A stretch of 64,000 bases of DNA from Pseudomonas sp. S04. Lineage in GTDB: Bacteria > Pseudomonadota > Gammaproteobacteria > Pseudomonadales > Pseudomonadaceae. Of this stretch, positions 58,569-64,000 are shown one piece after another. Under the pieces are notes generated by a model, which was not told the origin of the DNA, did not search any database, and worked only from the letters and a program-made list of their open reading frames with translations. Position 1 is the stretch's first letter. Each line of letters starts with the position of its first letter. The position numbers and the translations under genes were made by a program. The stretch lies in the NCBI RefSeq assembly GCF_009834545.1, contig NZ_CP019427.1:2176001-2240000 (forward strand), read 5' to 3'.

Positions 58569-59928
58569 GGGCGATTTTAAAGACTGCCAAACTGTGAATA
58601 TTCGTGAAAATGAATATGAGAAGCGAAGAATCTACAAGAAAATCACACTGAGATTAATTCCGTTTCTTTTCATATGCTATGTTTTTGCTTATTTGGATCG
58701 GGTAAATATTGGCTTTGCAGCATTGCATATCAAGCAAGATCTCGGGTTTTCCGAAGCGGTATATGGGCTTGGTGCAGGAATGTTTTTTGTTGGCTACTTT
58801 CTATTCGAGGTTCCGAGTAATCTAATATTAGAGAAGGTCGGTGCACGATTGACTCTGATGCGTATCATGATTGTTTGGGGGCTGATATCAGGTAGTTTTG
58901 CATTCATTCAAACCCCGATGCAGTTCTACATTGCCAGGTTTCTACTCGGTGCATTTGAGGCTGGTTTCTTTCCAGGAATCGTACTCTATTTGACTTTTTG
59001 GTACCCGGCAGCTATGCGCGGACGGATTATCGCGATGTTTATGTCAGCGATCGCTGTAGCGGGGATCATCGGCGGGCCAATTTCCGGCTGGTTGTTGTCA
59101 AATATGGATGGCGTTTATGGCTGGAAAGGTTGGCAATGGATGTTTGTGGTAGAGGCCATTCCAACGGTACTACTAGGTCTGGCTGTCTATTTTGCACTCG
59201 CAAACCGTCCTAGTGAAGCTAAATGGCTTTCAGAGCAAGAGAAATACGCCGTCATTCATGCCTTAGAGGAAGAGAATTCTGCCGATGGTCAAAAGACGCA
59301 TCACTTCAAGCAGGCCTTGAGCGATCCCCGTCTATATATCTTGGGAGCTGTTTATTTTTCAATATCAGCCAGTCTGTATGTTATTAGCTTCTGGCTTCCT
59401 ACTTTAATACGCGAGCATGGCGTATCCGACTCTGTAGAAATTGGAATGCTAACAGCTATCCCTTATTTAGTAGGTGTCTGTGGCATGATTTTAATTAGTA
59501 AGCACTCTGATAAGAAGCAGGAACGACGCTGGCATGTCGCGCTTTGTATGCTCGGTGGATGCATCGGCCTTCTGGTTACTGGTTTATTCGGTGAGAGCTT
59601 AATAGTTTCAATGCTTGCTCTAACGCTGGCAGCGACCTGTATTCTTACAACGATGCCGGTTTTCTGGACAATTCCTACGTCTTATATGTCCGGTTCTGCA
59701 GCAGCGGGAGGCATCGCTGCTATCAATTCAATAGGGCTGCTCGGAGGTTTTACCAGTCCCGCTCTTATTGGCTGGATCAAAACGTCTACAGGATCTATTG
59801 ATTATGGGCTCTACATATTCGCCGGAGTGTTAATTTTAGGGGCTGTAGTGTTACTCAAGGGGATACCTGCTTCTTTATTGAAGGGCCGAAATACAGAGGT
59901 AAAGAAACTTAATCCTATTACTGTTTGA
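58561..59928 (+). CDS. MFS transporter, anion:cation symporter (tartrate/phthalate/galactarate) type
   Basis: This is a 455-residue twelve-helix permease. LIPFLFICYVFAYLDRVNIGFAALHIKQDLGFSEAVYGLGAGMFFVGYFLFEVPSNLIL is the signature start of the ACS subfamily, with Asp and Arg in the first helix. RFLLGAFEAGFFPGIVLYLTFWYPAAMRGRI and SYMSGSAAAGGIAAINSIGLLGGF are further landmarks. Such transporters take up sugar acids and other organic anions with protons. It follows the enolase-superfamily dehydratase by 168 bp and presumably brings in its substrate. A broken relative lies 430 bp downstream. Confidence 0.9.
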   Translation: MNKGDFKDCQTVNIRENEYEKRRIYKKITLRLIPFLFICYVFAYLDRVNIGFAALHIKQDLGFSEAVYGLGAGMFFVGYFLFEVPSNLILEKVGARLTLMRIMIVWGLISGSFAFIQTPMQFYIARFLLGAFEAGFFPGIVLYLTFWYPAAMRGRIIAMFMSAIAVAGIIGGPISGWLLSNMDGVYGWKGWQWMFVVEAIPTVLLGLAVYFALANRPSEAKWLSEQEKYAVIHALEEENSADGQKTHHFKQALSDPRLYILGAVYFSISASLYVISFWLPTLIREHGVSDSVEIGMLTAIPYLVGVCGMILISKHSDKKQERRWHVALCMLGGCIGLLVTGLFGESLIVSMLALTLAATCILTTMPVFWTIPTSYMSGSAAAGGIAAINSIGLLGGFTSPALIGWIKTSTGSIDYGLYIFAGVLILGAVVLLKGIPASLLKGRNTEVKKLNPITV

Positions 59929-60112
59929 GATGCTGACAAGCAAATAGGATAATAGTTATTTTAGAAAGGGTGCTAAGGCAGTCGTCGCAGTTGTAAGCGG
60001 CGGCGATTGCTTTCAGTACATGAGTAGCGGTTTACTGGCTAGGCTGTTCTGAGTTTCGTGCATTGATCATGCAAGTTTGAATTTCAACCAACTCTTTTCA
60101 CCTTGGTTGGGA

Positions 60113-60352
60113 TCAGTCCTCGCAATGATCTGCAATACCATGATTCAGCTGGCGCCCCAGCGCTCCGGCAAAAGACAACGCAAAAGCTATACCTCGGCGC
60201 ACATCAGGTTCAGAAGACATACGCAGCATTGCCATCAAGGAAGGGGGGTCTTTCAATTCACTAACGCGATCACCGGCCACCCGCGCTGCATTACCTGTCA
60301 TCCAGGCAGCTGCGGTCACTTCTTCAAAGACATTTGTTAGCTTTGGCTTTTT
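60113..60352 (-). pseudogene. Fragment resembling the end of a DUF1641 protein
   Basis: The minus strand reads LTNVFEEVTAAAWMTGNAARV, then LKDPPSLMAMLRMSSEPDVRRGIAFALSFAGALGRQLN. The PDVRRGIAFALSFAGALG part resembles DUF1641 proteins associated with formate dehydrogenases. No start or N-terminal part is present. The remaining sequence between 59929 and 60112 has nothing recognisable. Confidence 0.4.
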
Positions 60353-60357
60353 TTAAT

Positions 60358-61200
60358 CGAAGGTATACCAACGATTTTCCTGGGAATTGGTGTGTATTTT
60401 AACTTGATGATCGGATTGAGGACGCTAAGTGGCTACGGCCTATGAGAAACCATTCTTCTTTTAGAATTGGCTAAAGATGAATTGAAGAACTCAATAGTCA
60501 AGTCGGATGGCATAAAGGGGGTCATAAAAAGCAAGACTGTTTGGCTGTTTGGCTGTTTGGCTGTTTGGCTGTTTGGCTGTTTGGCTGTTTGGCTGTTTGG
60601 CTTGATCTATTTCTCTTTTCAAGGAGGAGTATATGCCATTGGATTCTGGTTGCCGATTGTTGTCCAGTCCGGTAACTGGGGAGGTATGTTGATGGTTGGC
60701 ATTATAACTGCCATTCCTGACGCGGCCGCTACGCTATTTTTGATTTTCATGTGTAAGTCGGCCGACGTTAATAACGAGCGTCGCTGGCACTTAGCTTTTC
60801 CAATGATCATGAGTGCTGTTGGGTTGATAATGGCTACCAATTCCGGAGGCTCATCTTTGTTACTTTTATTTGGGCTTGCAATAGCGACTATGGGTGCGTT
60901 TACCGCTCTGCTTATGTTCTGGCCGCTCTCCAGCTCTTATCTCAGCGGATCCGGTGCTGTGGCGGGAGTTGCCATCATCAATTCTGTGGGGCAGATTGTA
61001 GGTTTTGCTAGCCCATGTTTTTCGGGTGGATCAAGGATACAACGCACTCGACGTATTTGGCATGGTACTCGTTGTCATTGCTTACGCTCGTCGGCGCTAT
61101 CGTGATGCTGCTAATGTCCAGGCAAAGAAAAACACAGTAACCCGACAATTTTACGCCAGCTTCCACTATGTAAAGCTGGCGATTGTTGCCCTGCGGCGCA
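60358..61200 (+). pseudogene. Second MFS transporter, truncated and frameshifted
   Basis: The pieces match the C-terminal half of the ACS-type transporter just upstream. EGIPTIFLGIGVYF (60358-60400) corresponds to its EAIPTVLLGLAVYF; a stop occurs at about 60443. Then IYFSFQGGVYAIGFWLPIVV, ERRWHLAFPMIMSAVG, SSSYLSGSGAVAGVAIINSVGQIVGFASP follow, after which a frameshift at about 61010 leaves the tail in another frame. The N-terminal half is missing. An octanucleotide repeat (60537-60600) sits where the relative has a single WLFG-like helix start. Confidence 0.78.
60537..60600 (+). repeat. Octanucleotide tandem repeat, 8 perfect copies of CTGTTTGG
   Basis: Eight uninterrupted 8-bp units occupy exactly 64 bases inside the MFS pseudogene. 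In the open frame they encode a WLFGCLAV periodic helix. Because 8 is not a multiple of 3, a change of one unit shifts the reading frame. Confidence 0.95.
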
Positions 61201-62158
61201 GTTTGTTTAGTCGCCAAATCGCAATCTATTCGGGGTAAAGGCCCTTGTGTCGGCAGTATTCGCCCAGGTCGGTTTAAGATAAACCGGCCGTCTTAAGGAC
61301 GACGACGAACTTGGTTTCGGCTGACCAGTTCTCGGATGGTTGCTTGGTGTCGGACACTACATTCCCTTCGACTCTGGCCTGCTTACGCCAGTTGGACAGT
61401 GACATTCGCTGACCCCTTCGCACCGGGAAACCTCTGCCATCGTAAGGCTCAACGGGGGGAGCAACATCTTCAGCAATCCAGCTCTACGTTCTGGTGAATA
61501 GTACGACACGCGTAGTATCTTTCCGCCCCCGATATGCTTTTTCAGGAAAATCGGTGAGGCGACAACTATCCTGACGTGCGACACGAAGTCGCTTGTAGAA
61601 GTCGTTCCCGCTTCAACTGAGGGAACCACCAATGTCACTTGGTGAATCTAGGAGTCTGAATAAAGAGCGACTCTGACAATGCAACGAAGCACCGCAAGGT
61701 ACGGGGTATCAATCGCGAGAGGCGTACTCTTCTGGCAGCCATACGCCGGTGAAGTGCTAGATAGTCGGGATGGTGAACACATGTGAATCTGCGCTAAAGG
61801 TCGTTAAGTTGAACAAGCGGAAATGGCTATTGCGCTTGACCAAAACGGTAACGGAGGTGGGAAGAACCCTTGTCAGGTGGGCCTTCGTGACCCAGACACC
61901 TCCCGGCCCATAGCAGGCACCTAACCCGACGTACTTCTGCAAGTGGAACGTGGGAACCCCGTATCGTTCCCCTCGGGGACAGCAGGCCGCAAGGTCTGCC
62001 AATGGCGGTGCGGGAACAGGATTGAGGACAAAGCGAACGCCGCCCTGTAATGGGACGGATAGGGATTGCAACATCATCCCACGCGAAAGCGGGCAGACTT
62101 CCTCATGGTCTCCCTTCACAAGAAAATTTGTAGAACCATTTAAACGGGAGGAGAGCAA

Positions 62159-63820
62159 ATGAATGCAGCAACACTGGCGTGTGCACCTTCCGGCGTGGCA
62201 TGGGACGGCATTAATTGGGCCGATGTCCAGCGCCATGTAAGACGGCTGCAAACGCGTATTGTGAAGGCCACCCAGGCCGGCAGGCACAACAAGGCGAAAG
62301 CCTTGCAATGGCTGCTGACCCACTCGTTTTGTGGCAAGGCATTAGCCGTCAAGCGAGTGACTGAAAACAAAGGCAAGAATACCCCCGGCGTGGACAAGGT
62401 GACGTGGAAAACGCCGAGGGCAAAGACCAACGCGATTGCGTCGTTGAAGCGGCGAGGTTACTCGCCTCTTCCGCTTCGGAGAGTGATGATTCCGAAAAAA
62501 AATGGCAAGACGAGGCCGCTCGGCATACCCGTGATGAAGTGCAGGGCTATGCAAGCGTTGCATTTGCTGGCCCTGGAACCGATCGCGGAAACCACCGCCG
62601 ACCTGAATTCTTATGGGTTCAGGCCGGAACGCTCAACTGCCGATGCCGGTGAACAATGCTTCACTTGTTTGGCGCAAAAGGCGAGCGCGCAGTGGGTGCT
62701 GGAGGCCGATATTCAAGGCTGTTTCGACAAAATCAGTCACGACTGGATGATCCCCAATATCTCAACGGATAAGGTGGTTTTAAATAAGTGGCTCAAGGCG
62801 GGATTCGTGTATCAAAACAAACTCTTTCCCACCGACTCCGGCGCCCCGCAAGGGGGCATAATATCGCCAGTGTTGGCAAACATGACATTGGATGGCCTCG
62901 AACTGATGCTCTCGGAAAAATTCCCGAAAGCGAAGAGAACAGGCCGGAAAATGAACATGGTGCGTTACGCGGATGACTTCATTATTACTGGTAATTCGAA
63001 AGAGTGGCTGGAACACGAGGTCAAGCCCGCAGTGGTTGAATTTCTGGCAGAGCGTGGGCTAGTCCTGTCACCTGAAAAAACCAAAGTAACACACATCAAG
63101 GATGGGTTTGACTTCCTCGGATGGAGCATCCGCAAGTACAACGGCAAGCTGTTGATGAAACCGTCGAAAGCGAACGTCAAAGCACATCTTGGCAAAATCC
63201 GTGAAGTTATAAAGGCCAACAGGCAGGCTAAACAGATTGACCTGATAAATCTGCTCAACCCCGTGTTACGAGGGTGGGCGAATTACCACCGTCATGTAGT
63301 CGCCAAGAAAACCTTTAATCGAATCGACGCCTACGTATGGTCAATGCTATGGCGATGGGCGGTAAGAAGACACCCGAATAAAGGAGCCCGCTGGGTCAAG
63401 GATCGCTACTTCAAGACCAGAGGCTCCCGAACGTGGGTGTTTGCCGCAACAGAAGAAAGAGAAGATGGAACGAAAAGGGAGCGCAGCCTGCTTTCAGAGG
63501 CGGATACGCTAATACAGCGGCATATCAAGATCAAAGCAAGCGCAAACCCGCATGACCCACAGTGGGAGCAGTATTTCGAGTCCCGATGGGGTAAAAAAAT
63601 GCTGAGCTCATCGAAAGGTCGCGGGAAGCTTTACCGCGTCTGGCGCAGGCAAGATGGCATGTGCTCTACCTGTCAGAAACCGATCACAAAGAACACCCCT
63701 TGGGATGTTCGCAGTATTGTAAAACGGACTGACGGCGGATCAGATGCAGCAAGCAACCTGCAAATGCACCATCTCAATTGCCCTAGAAATCAGTTACACG
63801 CCAAAAACGAAATTGGGTAA
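62159..63820 (+). CDS. ltrA: Group II intron reverse transcriptase/maturase with HNH endonuclease domain
   Basis: This is a 553-residue intron-encoded protein starting after GGGAGGAGAG. The reverse transcriptase covers about residues 70-320, with IPKKNGKTRPLGIPVMKCRAMQ, the SAPQGGIISP-type block (GAPQGGIISPVLANM) and the catalytic MVRYADDFIITG. The maturase X domain follows (FDFLGWSIRKYNGKLLMKPSK; LNPVLRGWANYHRHVV). The C-terminal H-N-H endonuclease has CSTCQKP, then HHLNCPRNQLHAKN. It is complete, with every catalytic motif intact, and so should support splicing and retrohoming of the surrounding intron. Confidence 0.92.
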   Translation: MNAATLACAPSGVAWDGINWADVQRHVRRLQTRIVKATQAGRHNKAKALQWLLTHSFCGKALAVKRVTENKGKNTPGVDKVTWKTPRAKTNAIASLKRRGYSPLPLRRVMIPKKNGKTRPLGIPVMKCRAMQALHLLALEPIAETTADLNSYGFRPERSTADAGEQCFTCLAQKASAQWVLEADIQGCFDKISHDWMIPNISTDKVVLNKWLKAGFVYQNKLFPTDSGAPQGGIISPVLANMTLDGLELMLSEKFPKAKRTGRKMNMVRYADDFIITGNSKEWLEHEVKPAVVEFLAERGLVLSPEKTKVTHIKDGFDFLGWSIRKYNGKLLMKPSKANVKAHLGKIREVIKANRQAKQIDLINLLNPVLRGWANYHRHVVAKKTFNRIDAYVWSMLWRWAVRRHPNKGARWVKDRYFKTRGSRTWVFAATEEREDGTKRERSLLSEADTLIQRHIKIKASANPHDPQWEQYFESRWGKKMLSSSKGRGKLYRVWRRQDGMCSTCQKPITKNTPWDVRSIVKRTDGGSDAASNLQMHHLNCPRNQLHAKNEIG

Positions 63821-63852
63821 CCGGGTGTCGAAAGATGCCTTAGTGGAGGCTT

Positions 63853-63886
63853 GAGCCGTGTGCGTTGAAAGGCGCATGCACGGTTC
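63853..63886 (+). ncRNA. Group II intron domain V
   Basis: The 34-nt hairpin starts GAGCCGTGTGCGTTGAAAGG and ends in GCATGCACGGTTC. The GAGCCGT/ACGGTTC stem and the GAAA loop are the catalytic domain V signature. It is equivalent to the domain V at 40048-40081 in the dead intron, but of different sequence. Confidence 0.8.
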
Positions 63887-64000
63887 TTAGGGGGCTGGAC
63901 GCGGGTAACCGCGTCTGGCTACCCAACACCGGGAGGTAAGCAATATAGTGTTGGTTTTAGAAAAGTGAATACTTTCAGAGTTTGTTAAGCACCCCATCGG

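Larger units (their letters stand above)
61576..63928 (+). mobile_element. Group II intron with maturase gene
   Basis: The candidate 5' end is GTGCGACACGAAG at 61576, matching the GUGYG start of group II introns and forming a GCGAC/GTCGC hairpin. About 580 bp of structured RNA sequence precede the maturase gene (62159-63820). Domain V is at 63853-63886 (GAGCCGTGTGCG...CGCATGCACGGTTC), followed by a domain VI hairpin (GACGCGG/CCGCGTC) and the 3' end near GCTACCCAAC. All parts appear present, so it may be active. The 5' limit is the least certain. The 61221-61575 stretch before it shows nothing recognisable. Confidence 0.75.

Noticed and set aside
60537..60600. Active phase variation of an MFS transporter
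   Set aside because: The gene around the repeat lacks its N-terminal half, has a stop at about 60443 and a frameshift at about 61010, so switching could not restore a protein.
61357..61638. Minus-strand ORF of 93 codons before the group II intron
   Set aside because: It spans the predicted 5' intron boundary, has no family features and no ribosome site.
1..64000. CRISPR array, tRNA, rRNA or prophage genes
   Set aside because: No regularly spaced repeats, no cloverleaf-like tRNA ends with CCA, no rRNA motifs and no phage structural genes were seen. The only direct repeats are the octamer array and the operator copies.

Overview
The window is chromosomal DNA of a Pseudomonas, most like the fluorescens group. 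The evidence is the MexF/OprN-type efflux genes at the left edge, the gene families present and the codon style. No rRNA, tRNA or CRISPR array was seen. It is an accessory region: operons acquired or duplicated at different times, separated by broken insertion sequences, group II introns and gene relics.

Layout. 1-2.8 kb: end of a mexEF-oprN-type RND efflux operon and its terminator. 2.8-4.1 kb: a decayed ISL3 element. 4.2-6.6 kb: copper/haem locus A (cytochrome c5-like gene, a candidate small RNA or leader, a 42-codon ORF, a PepSY membrane protein, a relic of a DJ-1/PfpI gene). 6.9-9.9 kb: AEC permease, aminotransferase and LysR regulator. 9.95-12.5 kb: relics of azoR and an EamA gene, then a dead IS630. 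12.7-13.8 kb: a lipoprotein and a small unknown protein. 14.2-22.4 kb: two converging operons with copper-centre assembly genes (DUF2946, TonB receptor, PCu(A)C and Sco on +; di-haem oxidoreductase, Sco and a nonsense-mutated PCu(A)C on -), then two further DUF2946 genes. 22.6-26.9 kb: an unknown gene and cydP-cydA-cydB-cydX-ybgE for an E. coli-type bd quinol oxidase. 27-32 kb: YeeE/YedE transporter pair, cysteine hydrolase, MBL-fold protein and two GlxA-type regulators. 32.5-39.4 kb: a TonB receptor, then locus B, which parallels locus A (c5-like gene, broken TonB receptor, broken isonitrile-hydratase-like gene, azoR, EamA relic). 39.4-44.3 kb: IclR, group II intron and HxlR fragments, IS21, IS1182 and IS66 sequences. 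44.3-45.8 kb: arsenite-type permease and MerR regulator. 46.1-48.1 kb: 2-hydroxyacid dehydrogenase and EamA permease. 48.3-56.1 kb: a TetR-controlled acetoacetate/short-chain acyl-CoA operon. 56.3-61.2 kb: a GntR, enolase-superfamily and MFS sugar-acid cluster plus a broken second MFS gene with an octanucleotide repeat. 61.6-63.9 kb: an apparently complete group II intron.

The most interesting result is a shared 18-bp box (type sequence TGTGGCAGATTGTCGCAG). I find ten copies, as five outward-facing pairs, at 4.7, 14.1, 21.3, 23.3 and 35.2 kb. Seven of the ten have a TAnnnT -10-like hexamer starting exactly 24 or 25 bp after the box. The boxes stand in front of both c5-like genes, both copper-chaperone operons, the bd oxidase operon, the PepSY locus and the broken TonB/DJ-1 operon. 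That joins copper uptake and delivery with a copper-free terminal oxidase, as expected of a copper-limitation (or cyanide) response; the signal and regulator are inferred, and no regulator is encoded nearby. Two of the promoters drive near-identical-length (about 79 nt) leaders that share a 20-nt block and end in unrelated but equivalent terminator hairpins. These are candidates for a paired small-RNA family or attenuators.
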